Positions 15,052 through 23,259 are shown, counted from the first letter of the stretch. The stretch: 47,454 nt of DNA from Puniceicoccales bacterium (GCA_031287845.1 JAITSI010000069.1:1-47454), one strand, 5' to 3'. Made by a program: numbers and translations. Notes: generated from the letters alone by a model not told the origin.

Positions 15052-15837
15052 CTAACTTTTTATCTCTGTCAAGATTTCCGGCGCGCCGCCCGTGACCAAA
15101 ACCGTGTGCTCGAAGTGCGCCGCCCAGGAGCCATCCGCCGTCCGCACCGTCCAGCCGTCGGCGTCGAAGAGCAATTTTTCCTTGCCCAGGAGCAACATGG
15201 GCTCGATGGCGAGGGTCATGCCCGCCCGCAGCAATGGCCCCGCGTGGGGTCGCCCGTGGTTGGGGATGGAAGGTCCCTCGTGCATTTCCCGGCCGATGCC
15301 GTGGCCCACCAGCTCCCGCACCACGCCAAGCTGGAACCGCCCGGCGCAGGCCTCGACGGCGGCGGAGATGTCGCCCACGCGATTTCCCGGCAAGGCCTGG
15401 GCAATTCCTTCGGCCAGAGCCCGTTCCGTTCCCTCCAGTAGCCGCGCCACATGCTCATCCTTCACCGGTCCCACCGAGACCGTCCGCGTCGCATCCCCCA
15501 TGAAGCCGTTCACCAGGCCAACCAGATCCAGGCTCACCACGTCGCCCTCGGCGAGGATGCGGTCCTTTGAAGGGATGCCGTGCACGACCTCATCGTTGAT
15601 GGACGCGCAGATGTGGCCCGGGAATGGCCCCCCGCGGCCCGGATAGCCAAGACAGGCGGCCAGTGCTCCACGCCGTTTCAGCTCATCCCGGGCAATTTGA
15701 TCCAGCTCCGCCGTGGAAATTCCAGCCCGTACCGCGGCACAGACGGCGGCCAATGCCTCGGCGGTGATCCGGCCGGCGACGCGCATGGCGTCCATCTCCT
15801 CCGGAGACTTGATTGAAATTCGCAATTCCCCGCTCAT
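15052..15837 (-). CDS. map: Methionine aminopeptidase, type I
   Basis: Removes the initiator methionine from nascent proteins; two-metal hydrolase. 261 residues. Metal ligands are visible in order: the Asp of VVSLDLVG, the Asp of GDATRTVSVG, the His of GHGIGREMHEGP, the Glu of AIEPM, and the Glu of HFEHTVLVT. ASINDEVVHGIPS is the substrate-site motif with the conserved His. It lacks the N-terminal zinc/SH3 extension of type Ib. The start codon overlaps the secY stop as ATGA, so translation is coupled. The position between secY and rpsM is the common bacterial one (adk absent). Confidence 0.96.
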   Translation of the reverse strand: MSGELRISIKSPEEMDAMRVAGRITAEALAAVCAAVRAGISTAELDQIARDELKRRGALAACLGYPGRGGPFPGHICASINDEVVHGIPSKDRILAEGDVVSLDLVGLVNGFMGDATRTVSVGPVKDEHVARLLEGTERALAEGIAQALPGNRVGDISAAVEACAGRFQLGVVRELVGHGIGREMHEGPSIPNHGRPHAGPLLRAGMTLAIEPMLLLGKEKLLFDADGWTVRTADGSWAAHFEHTVLVTGGAPEILTEIKS

Positions 15838-17342
15838 CGCCCCATTCGCAAGATCCAGGACAGAAGTCCCACGGCCAGCAGAGTCCCCAGGCCAAGGCCC
15901 AGCCCGCGCAGGCCCCGCCCGTCGGCTCCCTTCCAGCTCCGCGGCCGGTGTCGCAGCTGGGAAGATATTTTTGCCTTTTTCAAAAAGCCATCGTAGTTCC
16001 TCTGCACCAGATAGGTTTCCACCTGGCGCATCATCTCCAGCAGCACGCCCACCGTTATGAGCGTCCCGGTCCCACCGAAGAACAGGGCGACCCCATAGGG
16101 CACGTGCAGGGAGAAATAGAGAAAATCCGGCAGAATGGCGATGGCCGTGAGAAAGATCGCGCCGGCGAAGGTGAGCCGCGTCATGGCGAAGTCAAGGAAC
16201 TGGGCCGTGGCCACGCCGGGGCGCACCCCGGGGATGTAGCCGCCGTTTTTCTTCAATTCGTCCGCCACCTGGTTGGGCTGGAACATCATGGCCACCCAGA
16301 GGTAGCTGAAGGCAAAGATCAGCAGCGCGTAGAGAACGTAGTAGGAACCGGATCCCTGGGAAAGATGGTAGGATGCGGACTGGAAAAAGCGCATGCCGGT
16401 TGCGCCGCCCAAATAGGCAAATATTTGCTGGGGAAAGAGCAGCAGCGCGCTCCCGAAGATGATGGGCATGACCCCCGAATAGTTTACCTTGAGCGGCAGG
16501 AACGAGCTGCTTCCGGAGTAGAGGCGATTCCCCACCATGTGCTTCGTGTGCTGTACCGGAATCTTGCGCTGTCCCTGGGTCACGGCGATCATGGACAGCA
16601 CGACCGCGAGCAGCAGCGCGGACATCCCCAGCAACTGCAACACGCGCAGGCTCCAGGACGGCCCGGAAGTTCCCCCGCCAAAGATGAGCTGCGCCATCTG
16701 CTGCAGGCTGCGGGGCAGCGAGGAGAGGATGCCGACGACGATGAGCAGGGACATGCCGTTGCCGATGCCGCGCTGGGAAATCTGATCGCCGAGCCAGACG
16801 AGGATCAGGGTCCCGGTCGTGAGAAACAGCGTCGAAGAGAAAAAGAACCAGCTTTTTCCCGCCACCACGATGGCGCCGTAGTGGCGCGGATCGAACCCGG
16901 TAAACAGCTTGCCGGGGTAGTTGGCCAGGGCTGCCACCAGTAAAATCCCCTGGAGCAGGCAGATGGCCAGGGTCAGGTAGCGCGTGTACTGGGCAATGCG
17001 GTGCCGGCCCACCTCCCCCTCCAGCTGCAGCTTCGCCAGGGACGGCATGACGACGGCCAGCAGCTGCATCACGATCGACGCGCTGATGTAGGGCATGATG
17101 CCGAGGCCAAAGATCGCCCCCTTCAGCATGGCCCCGCCGGTGAACATGTTATAGAGGCCCACCAGGCCACCGCCCCGGGCAGCGGCCACCTGGTCCGCGA
17201 AGAACAGGCGCAGGGGGACGGGATCCAGCCCGGGCAGCGGAATGTTGGCCCCCATCCGCGCCACAAAAATGAGGATCAGCGTGAAGAATAGGCGGCTCCG
17301 CAGCTCCGGTACGCGAAAAAAGTTGGCAAACCCGGCAAACAT
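15834..17342 (-). CDS. secY: Preprotein translocase channel SecY with extra C-terminal segment
   Basis: Channel of the Sec translocon in the inner membrane, partner of SecE (encoded at 40325). 502 residues, against about 430-440 usual. Ten hydrophobic segments are visible, with family signatures IPLPGLDPVPL, MFTGGAMLKGAIFGLGIMPY (TM2/plug side), GIGNGMSLLI, and SYLWVAMMFQPNQVADELKK followed by the usual TM9-10. After the normal end (RNYDGFLKKAK) there is a basic stretch and then a further hydrophobic segment, GLGLGLGTLLAVGLLSWIL, close to the C-terminus. This possible 11th helix is unusual. GGGG precedes the ATG; 12 bp after the rplO stop. Confidence 0.95.
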   Translation of the reverse strand: MFAGFANFFRVPELRSRLFFTLILIFVARMGANIPLPGLDPVPLRLFFADQVAAARGGGLVGLYNMFTGGAMLKGAIFGLGIMPYISASIVMQLLAVVMPSLAKLQLEGEVGRHRIAQYTRYLTLAICLLQGILLVAALANYPGKLFTGFDPRHYGAIVVAGKSWFFFSSTLFLTTGTLILVWLGDQISQRGIGNGMSLLIVVGILSSLPRSLQQMAQLIFGGGTSGPSWSLRVLQLLGMSALLLAVVLSMIAVTQGQRKIPVQHTKHMVGNRLYSGSSSFLPLKVNYSGVMPIIFGSALLLFPQQIFAYLGGATGMRFFQSASYHLSQGSGSYYVLYALLIFAFSYLWVAMMFQPNQVADELKKNGGYIPGVRPGVATAQFLDFAMTRLTFAGAIFLTAIAILPDFLYFSLHVPYGVALFFGGTGTLITVGVLLEMMRQVETYLVQRNYDGFLKKAKISSQLRHRPRSWKGADGRGLRGLGLGLGTLLAVGLLSWILRMGR

Positions 17343-17354
17343 ATGGTCCCCGCC

Positions 17355-17915
17355 CTAGGCGTCCTTCTCTTCCGTCTGCGATCCATCGGCCACGGCCGGT
17401 GCGATTTCCGCGATTTCCCCGGCGGCTTCCATGGTTTCCATGGTTTCCGTTGCTTCCGCGACCTCCCCGGCTTCCCCGCCGACCAGGATTGCCCGGCCCC
17501 CGGCCCCTAGGATTGCACTCCGCGCGCCCTGGGAAAAGGCATGGGCCCGCACGGTCAGCGCGACCTCCAGGCCCCCGTTGCCAATCACCTTCACCGCCCT
17601 TGCCGAGGACCGGACCAGGCCACGTCCCTGCAATAGAGCAAGGTCCACCGTGTCGCCCCCCGTAAAAAACTCTGCCAGGCGCTGGAGGGTGATCTCCGCG
17701 GGCCGCCGGCGGAAGCGGGCCTGGGAAAAGCCGCGCATGGGCAACTTGCGGTACCAGGGAATGCCGGAGGTAACTGGCGACGGATGGTAGCCGGACCGGG
17801 ACCGCGCGCCCTTGTTGCCCCGCCCGGCGGTCTTGCCGTGCCCGGAGCTTTCCCCCCGGCCCACGCGGGTCCTCTTGGCTCCCCGGGAAGGGGATAGGTT
17901 GTGCAAAATTCCCAT
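17355..17915 (-). CDS. rplO: 50S ribosomal protein L15 with acidic tail
   Basis: Late-assembly large-subunit protein. The core has LSPSRGAKRTRVGRGESSGHG, KTAGRGNKGARSRSG, the IPWYRKLPMRGF motif and the C-terminal GNGGLEVALTVRAHAFSQGA. The core ends near residue 145; about 40 further residues are Ala/Glu-rich with a short repeated ETMETMEA-like pattern, unlike typical L15. GGAGG lies 8 bp upstream of the ATG, which overlaps the rpsE stop by one base. rpmD (L30), normally between rpsE and rplO, is absent. Confidence 0.95.
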   Translation of the reverse strand: MGILHNLSPSRGAKRTRVGRGESSGHGKTAGRGNKGARSRSGYHPSPVTSGIPWYRKLPMRGFSQARFRRRPAEITLQRLAEFFTGGDTVDLALLQGRGLVRSSARAVKVIGNGGLEVALTVRAHAFSQGARSAILGAGGRAILVGGEAGEVAEATETMETMEAAGEIAEIAPAVADGSQTEEKDA

Positions 17916-18463
17916 CAGGCGTCCCTCCGGATGAATGTCTGGCCCCGCATGCGCATGATCGTCTCCCGGGAACGCAGCCGGCGCATCGCATTCAGCGTGG
18001 CCCGGACCGTTGCCAGCGCGTTGCTGGAGCGCATGGACTTGGAGAGTATGTTCTTAATTCCTACGAGCTCGAGCACGGCCCGGACCCCGCCTCCGGCCAC
18101 CAGCCCGGTCCCCTCCATGGCCGGCTTCAGCAGCACCCGGCCGCCGTCGGCCAGGCCCACGATGCCGTGGGGAATGGTATTCCCCGCCAGTTCAAAGGTT
18201 TGCAGGTGATTTCTAGCCTGTTCGTTGGCCTTCCGCACCGCCTCCGGCACCTCCTTGGCCCGGCCATAGCCCATGCCCACGCGCCCGGCCCGGTCTCCCA
18301 CCACGACCAGCGCGGAGAAGCTAAAGCGACGGCCGCCCTTCATCACCTTGGCGCAGCGTCCCACGTGGACAACCTTCTCCTCCAGGGAGTCGCCGCTGGG
18401 ATTTTCCCGCCGCTCTCCCCGGCCCCCTCCCCGGGAAAAGTGTCTCCTTGTCTTCGTGTCCAT
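17915..18463 (-). CDS. rpsE: 30S ribosomal protein S5
   Basis: Small-subunit protein at the mRNA entry side, involved in decoding accuracy. 182 residues. A Gly/Arg-rich start is followed by the double-stranded RNA-binding domain (EKVVHVGRCAKVMKGGRRFS, FSALVVVGDRAGRVGMGYGRAKEV) and the second domain with HGIVGLADGGRVLLKPAMEGTG, VAGGGVRAVLELVGIKNILS. GGAG lies 9 bp before ATG. The start is 4 bp from the rplR stop codon. Confidence 0.97.
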   Translation of the reverse strand: MDTKTRRHFSRGGGRGERRENPSGDSLEEKVVHVGRCAKVMKGGRRFSFSALVVVGDRAGRVGMGYGRAKEVPEAVRKANEQARNHLQTFELAGNTIPHGIVGLADGGRVLLKPAMEGTGLVAGGGVRAVLELVGIKNILSKSMRSSNALATVRATLNAMRRLRSRETIMRMRGQTFIRRDA

Positions 18464-18466
18464 GGA

Positions 18467-18823
18467 TTAAAACTCCAACCCCGCCTTCCGTGCCGCATCG
18501 GCAAATTCCTGCACACAGCCGTGGTAGCGCCGCGGCCCGCGGTCCAAAATCACGCGCGCGATCCCGTGCGCCAGGGCCTTCCGGGCGATGCTCTCCCCGA
18601 GGACCGCCGCCCCTGTCCGGTTGGCGTGGACCGGCTCTCCCTCTCCCCCGAGCGAACTTGCGGCCACCAGCGTCACGGCCTCTCCGTCGTCGATGCACTG
18701 TGCGTAGATGTGCCGATTGGAAAAATGAACGCTCAGCCGCGGCCGCTCCACCGTTCCGGAAATTCGGGAGCGCACGCGCCACCTGCGTCGCTTTGCCAGT
18801 GCCCGCTTATCTTGCGCTTTCAT
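18467..18823 (-). CDS. rplR: 50S ribosomal protein L18
   Basis: Binds 5S rRNA and carries it to the large subunit with L5. About 118 residues: KRALAKRRRWRVRSRISGT, ERPRLSVHFSNRHIYAQCID, ESIARKALAHGI, and the invariant end FDRGPRRYHGxxxxFADAAR-type (here LDRGPRRYHGCVQEFADAAR). Of two in-frame ATGs, 18823 (MKAQDKRAL) was taken, with GGAG 9 bp upstream; 18838 (MEILS) would add five residues. Confidence 0.96.
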   Translation of the reverse strand: MKAQDKRALAKRRRWRVRSRISGTVERPRLSVHFSNRHIYAQCIDDGEAVTLVAASSLGGEGEPVHANRTGAAVLGESIARKALAHGIARVILDRGPRRYHGCVQEFADAARKAGLEF

Positions 18824-18850
18824 GCTAAGAATCTCCATTCCAGAGGTTTA

Positions 18851-19393
18851 TCAGGCAGTCTTCTTGCCTTCCTTGCGGCGAACGAAGCGTCCCAGGATGC
18901 GGACCCCCTTCCCCTTGTAGGGTTCCACGGGGTAGAAGGAGAAAATGTCGGCGGCGACCTGGCCCACGACCTGCTTGTCGATGCCTTCCACGCGCAGCTT
19001 TGTCCCGTCGGCGACGTCCAGGCGAATTCCATCCGGCAGCGGGTAAACTATGGGATGGGATGTGCCCAGGGACAGGTCTACCGTGCGGCCCTTGACGATC
19101 GCCTTGAAGCCCACCCCGGTAATTTCCAGCTCCTTGGAAAATCCGGCCGTCACCCCCTGCAGCATGCCGGCGACGAGGGAGCGGGCCGTGCCAACCATCG
19201 CCCTCGCCTGGCGTGAGGCATTGGCCGCCCGAAAGGAAAGGGAATGCCCATCCCAGACCACCGCCACGTGGCGCTCCGGAAAAGATTTTTCCAGCTGGCC
19301 CCGGGGGCCGCGCACGGCGACGTGACCCCCATCGACGGTTACCGCAACCCCTTCCGGGACCGGCAACGCCATTCTCTCCGCCCTGGTGCTCAT
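18851..19393 (-). CDS. rplF: 50S ribosomal protein L6
   Basis: Two-domain protein near the GTPase-associated centre. 180 residues from the ATG at 19393 (MSTRAERMALPVPEGVAVTV, matching the usual MSRIGKxPIxIPxGV start). LEITGVGFKAIVKGRTVDLSLG, SHPIVYPLPDGI and the C-terminal signature PYKGKGVRILGRFVRRKEGKK are clear. An in-frame extension upstream runs into rpsH and is rejected. Confidence 0.97.
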   Translation of the reverse strand: MSTRAERMALPVPEGVAVTVDGGHVAVRGPRGQLEKSFPERHVAVVWDGHSLSFRAANASRQARAMVGTARSLVAGMLQGVTAGFSKELEITGVGFKAIVKGRTVDLSLGTSHPIVYPLPDGIRLDVADGTKLRVEGIDKQVVGQVAADIFSFYPVEPYKGKGVRILGRFVRRKEGKKTA

Positions 19394-19403
19394 CCGCGCG
19401 CTC

Positions 19404-19793
19404 CTAGTAAATTTTGCACAGCAACTCGCCGCCCACGTTGCGCTTCCGCGCCTCCGAATCCCGCATGAGTCCCTGGGACGTGGAAACGATGGCAATGCCC
19501 ATGCCGTTTAAAACGCGGGGCAATGCCTTGGCGCCGAAGTACATGCGCCTTCCGGGCCGGCTGCAGCGTTCCACGGCAGTGATCGGCGACCGGCCATCCG
19601 CGTAGCGCAGCTGTACCCGCACCCGCCGGTGGCCCGCCCCGTCGACCGTCTCTTCCCAGTCGCCGACGTAGCCGCTATTTTTGAGAATTTTCAAAATAGC
19701 ACAGCGCACCCGGGCGTGGGGCACCTCCACGGCCGCAAGCTTTGCCCTGGCCCCATTGCGCAGGGTGGTCAAAAAATCTCCAATTCCGTCCAT
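19404..19793 (-). CDS. rpsH: 30S ribosomal protein S8
   Basis: 16S rRNA-binding protein, in E. coli also the translational repressor of the spc operon. 129 residues: IGDFLTTLRNGARAKLAAVE, AILKILKNSGYVGDWEE, and the C-terminal GMGIAIVSTSQGLMRDSEAR ending in GGELLCKIY. AAGGA lies 6 bp before the ATG. The C-terminal GELLCKIY replaces the usual GGEVLCxVF/W. Confidence 0.97.
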   Translation of the reverse strand: MDGIGDFLTTLRNGARAKLAAVEVPHARVRCAILKILKNSGYVGDWEETVDGAGHRRVRVQLRYADGRSPITAVERCSRPGRRMYFGAKALPRVLNGMGIAIVSTSQGLMRDSEARKRNVGGELLCKIY

Positions 19794-19802
19794 CGCAATC
19801 CT

Positions 19803-20108
19803 TTACCAGGAACTTTTCATCACGCCGGGCATGCTTCCATCGGCCACGAGCTCCCGCAGAACCAGCCGGGAAACCCCGAAGCGGCGGTGGAAGCCCCGGG
19901 CCCGGCCGGTCAGGGCACAGCGATTGCGAATGCGCGTCGGGCAGGAATTTTTGGGCAACTTCGCCAGACGGCACTGGGCCTTGAAGAAGACCGCGTCCGT
20001 CACCTGGGGATCGGCCAGGATGGCCTTCAGCCGGCACCGCTCCGCGCGAAACTTCGCCTCGAGGCGGATGCGCTTTTCGTTGCGGGCAATGGAAGATTTC
20101 TTTGCCAT
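19803..20108 (-). CDS. rpsN: 30S ribosomal protein S14 (long, zinc-free type)
   Basis: Head protein of the small subunit. 101 residues, starting MAKKSSIARNEKR and containing PTRIRNRCALTGRARGFHRR and FGVSRLVLRELVADGSMPGVMKSSW. It lacks the CxxC-CxxC zinc ribbon of the short form and matches the E. coli-type long form. GGAG is about 12 bp before the ATG at 20108; frame upstream of that has no resemblance to S14. Confidence 0.97.
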   Translation of the reverse strand: MAKKSSIARNEKRIRLEAKFRAERCRLKAILADPQVTDAVFFKAQCRLAKLPKNSCPTRIRNRCALTGRARGFHRRFGVSRLVLRELVADGSMPGVMKSSW

Positions 20109-20130
20109 GGTTTCCGTTGTCTCCTGCCGA

Positions 20131-20706
20131 TTAGGCCTTTGCCGTCCCATCGCCGGACCGGCGCACGAAGGGAACTCCCAGCCCGCGCAGCAGCTCCACC
20201 GCCTCACCGTCCGATTTTGCACTTGTCACAAAGCTAATGTCCATGCCGATCGCCTTCCGCTCCCTGTCCACGCTTACCTCGGGGAAAATCGTGTGGTCCG
20301 CGATGCCCAGCGTGAAATTGCCCCGGCCGTCGCAGCGCGGTGCCAGCCCACGAAAGTCGCGGAGCCGCGGCAGGGCGATGGAGACCAGGCGGTAGAGAAA
20401 TTCGTACATGCGCCGCGCGCGCAGGGTCACCTTCACGCCGTTCGGAACGCCGGCGCGCAGCTTGAAATTGGAGATGCTCTTCCGGGCCCGCACCACCACG
20501 GGCCGCTGGCCGGCGATGAGGGAGACGTCCTTCACCACCTCCTCCACCCATGTCTTCTCCGAGTCCGATCCGATGGCGGAATTGATGACAATTTTCTCCA
20601 GCGCAGGCACTTCGTGCACATTCCGCCGGACGCCGCCCTCGCGCAGCTGCTTCCGCAGCTCGTCCCTGTAGTACCGTTCCAATACCGGCCGTTCCATCGC
20701 ATCCAT
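20131..20706 (-). CDS. rplE: 50S ribosomal protein L5
   Basis: 5S rRNA-binding protein in the central protuberance, contacting P-site tRNA and S13. About 191 residues: ERYYRDELRKQLREGGVRRN, PALEKIVINSAIG, AGQRPVVVRARKSISNFKLR, LRDFRGLAPRCDGRGNFTLG and the end GMDISFVTSAKSDGEAVELL. The start is either ATG 20706 or ATG 20697; a TTG at 20751 that overlaps the rplX stop would add 15 atypical residues. Confidence 0.96.
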   Translation of the reverse strand: MDAMERPVLERYYRDELRKQLREGGVRRNVHEVPALEKIVINSAIGSDSEKTWVEEVVKDVSLIAGQRPVVVRARKSISNFKLRAGVPNGVKVTLRARRMYEFLYRLVSIALPRLRDFRGLAPRCDGRGNFTLGIADHTIFPEVSVDRERKAIGMDISFVTSAKSDGEAVELLRGLGVPFVRRSGDGTAKA

Positions 20707-20747
20707 CCGAAAATCGTCCCGCCACTCCTGGCAAAAAAAATCCCGTG

Positions 20748-20996
20748 TCAATTCCTTTTTACCGTGGCATCGGAAATTTTACGCACCTTGGACCGGTGGA
20801 TGGGGGTTTCCCGCTCCAGAATGATCCCCTCGGGATGCTGCGATGATTTTTTCAGGTGCTTTTTTTGCAGGCACACGCCGGACACCAGGACTTGATTCTC
20901 CGTGCGCAGCACCTGCAACACCCTGCCCTGCTTGCCCTTGTCGTCTCCTCCGATGACCTGAACCTCGTCACCGACCCGAATGCCGCACCTGCTCAT
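20748..20996 (-). CDS. rplX: 50S ribosomal protein L24
   Basis: Assembly initiator protein of the large subunit; KOW motif RVGDEVQVIGGDDKGKQGRV near the N-terminus, then GVCLQKKHLKKSSQHPEGII and ERETPIHRSKVRKI. 82 residues, slightly shorter than the usual 100. The ribosome-binding site is a perfect GGAGGTGAT 1 bp before ATGAGC, and the ATG overlaps the rplN stop codon, so translation is coupled. Confidence 0.96.
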   Translation of the reverse strand: MSRCGIRVGDEVQVIGGDDKGKQGRVLQVLRTENQVLVSGVCLQKKHLKKSSQHPEGIILERETPIHRSKVRKISDATVKRN

Positions 20997-21358
20997 ATCA
21001 CCTCCGGCGCCAGCGAGAGAATTTTTGTGAATTTTTTCTGCCGCAGCTCGCGCGCAATCGGGCCGAACACCCGGGTGCCGCGGGGATTGCCCTTGTCGTC
21101 GACGATGACGCAGGCATTGGAATCGAAGCGGAGGTAGCTGCCATCCTTTCTTCCGATGCAGCGCTTTGTGCGCACGACCACGGCCTTCACGACGGATCCC
21201 TTTTTCACCGTCGCCTCCGAGATGCTCTCCTTTATGGTCACCACGATCACGTCCCCCACCGACGCCGTCCGCTTATTGGGCCCGAGCCGGCGGATCATCA
21301 TCGCGGTCTTGGCTCCCGTGTTGTCGGCCACCTCTAAAATGCTCTGCTGTTGTAACAT
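20993..21358 (-). CDS. rplN: 50S ribosomal protein L14
   Basis: Large-subunit protein forming bridge B8 with 16S rRNA. 121 residues: MLQQQSILEVADNTGAKTAM, VGDVIVVTIKESISEATVKK, VVRTKRCIGRKDGSYLRFDS and NPRGTRVFGPIARELRQKKF, ending in SLAPEVI. All are canonical family blocks. The stop overlaps the rplX start as ATGA. Confidence 0.98.
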   Translation of the reverse strand: MLQQQSILEVADNTGAKTAMMIRRLGPNKRTASVGDVIVVTIKESISEATVKKGSVVKAVVVRTKRCIGRKDGSYLRFDSNACVIVDDKGNPRGTRVFGPIARELRQKKFTKILSLAPEVI

Positions 21359-21368
21359 GGCGCACCTC

Positions 21369-21638
21369 TCAGACCGATGAAGCTTTTTGCAGAACCGCCG
21401 TCACCCGCCAGCGCTTCAGATGGCTCAGGGGCCGCGTCTCCACGATCGCCACCCGATCTCCGACGGAGCAGGTATTTTCGGCGTCGTGGGCATGGACCAC
21501 GGTCTTGCGCCGCACCTCCTTGAGGTAGCGCGCGTGGGGTTCCTTGTAGAAATAGGTTACCTTCACGCTCTTGTCCCCCATGCGGCTGGTCACCAGGCCA
21601 ATCAGCGACCGGCGCAACTTGCGCACTTCCCCGCTCAT
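21369..21638 (-). CDS. rpsQ: 30S ribosomal protein S17
   Basis: OB-fold 16S rRNA-binding protein. 89 residues from ATG 21638, which overlaps the rpmC stop as ATGA: RRSLIGLVTSRMGDKSVKVT, YLKEVRRKTVVHAHDAENTC, VGDRVAIVETRPLSHLKRWR. In-frame codons upstream lie inside rpmC and are not used. Confidence 0.97.
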   Translation of the reverse strand: MSGEVRKLRRSLIGLVTSRMGDKSVKVTYFYKEPHARYLKEVRRKTVVHAHDAENTCSVGDRVAIVETRPLSHLKRWRVTAVLQKASSV

Positions 21639-21841
21639 GGCCGCGACCCTTCCGCGCAATGCCGCTCCGCCCGAACCGTGCACAGGCGGGCAATGTCCCT
21701 GCGCAGGGCGGCAAATTGGTGGGTCTTGTCCACCTGGCCCGCGCTACGCCTGAGGTGGAGCCGCAGCAGCTCCCTTTTCCTCTCCTCCAGAAGCTGGACC
21801 ACCGCCGCGTCATCCATTGCCCGTATCTCCTTCGCCTTCAT
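21635..21841 (-). CDS. rpmC: 50S ribosomal protein L29
   Basis: Small helical protein at the tunnel exit, part of the docking site for trigger factor and SRP. 68 residues: MKAKEIRAMDDAAVVQLLEE, KRELLRLHLRRSAGQVDKTH, LRRDIARLCTV. The start overlaps the rplP stop and the end overlaps the rpsQ start, both as ATGA. Confidence 0.96.
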   Translation of the reverse strand: MKAKEIRAMDDAAVVQLLEERKRELLRLHLRRSAGQVDKTHQFAALRRDIARLCTVRAERHCAEGSRP

Positions 21842-22272
21842 TTGTCAAACTGCTCCCCATCGTCCCGTGCCATGAAGCGACAGCCGAACGGAACCTTTCC
21901 ATCGGCGAGCCGCATTGCCTCCCGGGCCAGCGCGGACGGAACGCCGGAAACCTCAAAGAGCACATTGCCCGGCCGTACCACAACCGCCCAAAATTCCACG
22001 CCACCCTTGCCCTTGCCCATGCGCGTTTCCGCCGGCTTGCGGGTAATCGGCTTCTGGGGAAACACCCGCATCCACAGCTTTCCCTTTCTCTTCAGGTGCC
22101 GGTTGATGGCAACGCGGGCGGCCTCCAGCTGGGAAGCCGTCAGCAGGCCCCGCTCCAGCGCCTGGATCCCAAAGTCTCCAAAGGCCAGCCCGTTCCCTCC
22201 CTTGGCGCCATGGCGGTTGCGCCCCTTGTGCACCTTGCGGTACTTTGTCTTCGCCGGTAATAGATTCGCCAT
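21838..22272 (-). CDS. rplP: 50S ribosomal protein L16
   Basis: Contacts A-site tRNA and 23S helix 38. 144 residues: LLPAKTKYRKVHKGRNRHGA, FGDFGIQALERGLLTASQLE, AARVAINRHLKRKGKLWMRV, FPQKPITRKPAETRMGKGKG and VRPGNVLFEVSGV. All family blocks are present. AGGGAA is placed about 6 bp before the ATG. Confidence 0.98.
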   Translation of the reverse strand: MANLLPAKTKYRKVHKGRNRHGAKGGNGLAFGDFGIQALERGLLTASQLEAARVAINRHLKRKGKLWMRVFPQKPITRKPAETRMGKGKGGVEFWAVVVRPGNVLFEVSGVPSALAREAMRLADGKVPFGCRFMARDDGEQFDK

Positions 22273-22281
22273 GGCAGTTCC

Positions 22282-22917
22282 CTACGCGTTCTTTGTTTCC
22301 TGTTGCCGGCAGATCCAGCACTTGACCCCAATTTTCCCATAGACCGTCTGGGCCTCCACGAGGGCGTAGTCAATGTCTTCCCGCAGGGTGTGGAGGGGAA
22401 TTCGACCCACCCGCTGCGTCTCCGTGCGCGCAATTTCCGCACCGCCCAGCCGGCCGGAGCACTGGACCTTTATTCCCTGCGCCCCAGCTCCCATGGTGAT
22501 CTGCAGGGCCTTTTTCGTGGCCCGGCGGAAGGAAATGCGCCGCTCCAGCTGGGACGCCACCCCCTCGGCCACCAGCTTGGCCACCAGCTCCGGCTTTTTG
22601 ACCTCCTGGATGTCGATGACCACGTCCTGGGGGCAAACCCGGCGCAGCTTCTGGGTTAGCAGGTCCAAATCCTGTCCCTTGCGGCCCAGGACGGTCGACG
22701 GCCGCGGAGTGCAGATTTTGACGCGCACCTTTCCCGCCGCCCGCTCGATGAAAATTTTCGCGATGGAGGCGAAGCGCAGCTCGCGGAACAGGAAGCGGCG
22801 GATGAGAAAATCCTCCTTCACCCAGATGGGGTAGGACTTCCTGTCGCCGTACCAGCGGGACTGCCAATCCCGGCGCACCGGCAAGCGAAAACCGATTGGA
22901 TTTACTTTTTGACCCAT
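22282..22917 (-). CDS. rpsC: 30S ribosomal protein S3
   Basis: mRNA-entry protein with a KH domain. 211 residues: MGQKVNPIGFRLPVRRDWQS, VRVKICTPRPSTVLGRKGQD (KH loop, with an SR/VLGRKG variation of the usual PGxxIGxxG), SFRRATKKALQITMGAGAQG, GRLGGAEIARTETQRVGRIP and TLREDIDYALVEAQTVYGKI. It ends in a short CRQQETKNA tail. Confidence 0.97.
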   Translation of the reverse strand: MGQKVNPIGFRLPVRRDWQSRWYGDRKSYPIWVKEDFLIRRFLFRELRFASIAKIFIERAAGKVRVKICTPRPSTVLGRKGQDLDLLTQKLRRVCPQDVVIDIQEVKKPELVAKLVAEGVASQLERRISFRRATKKALQITMGAGAQGIKVQCSGRLGGAEIARTETQRVGRIPLHTLREDIDYALVEAQTVYGKIGVKCWICRQQETKNA

Positions 22918-22921
22918 GGTA

Positions 22922-23257
22922 CTACCTAAGAATAACTCGAATGTGGCTGGTGCGCTTGCGGATGGGATGGGCCGAGCCCCGCGCCGCCGGCACGTGGCGA
23001 TCCATCGTGGCCCCCTCCCCGATTTGCACGCTCTGAATTACCAAATTCTCCGGGGAAGAGTTGTGGTTGTTTTCCGCATTGGCGACGGCGCTGCGCAGTG
23101 CCTTTTCGATGAGCCGCGCCGACCGGCGGGGGATCAGGCGCAGCAGGTTTACCCCGGCGATCGCCATCTTGCCCGGCAAAATCCGCGCCACCTGGCGCAA
23201 TTTGAAGGGGGACATGCGCACCCGCGCCGCCGTTGCTGTGAATTGCTGCTGTTCCAT
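22922..23257 (-). CDS. rplV: 50S ribosomal protein L22
   Basis: Lines the peptide exit tunnel. 111 residues: RVRMSPFKLRQVARILPGKM, KALRSAVANAENNHNSSPEN, and the C-terminal GSAHPIRKRTSHIRVIL. The beta-hairpin segment VQIGEGATMDRHVPAARGSA corresponds to the tunnel loop. Start 2 bp before the rpsS stop. Confidence 0.97.
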   Translation of the reverse strand: MEQQQFTATAARVRMSPFKLRQVARILPGKMAIAGVNLLRLIPRRSARLIEKALRSAVANAENNHNSSPENLVIQSVQIGEGATMDRHVPAARGSAHPIRKRTSHIRVILR

Positions 23258-23259
23258 GG

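Noticed and set aside
15813..16943. Long plus-strand frame opposite secY
   Set aside because: Shadow of secY on the other strand caused by high GC at third codon positions.
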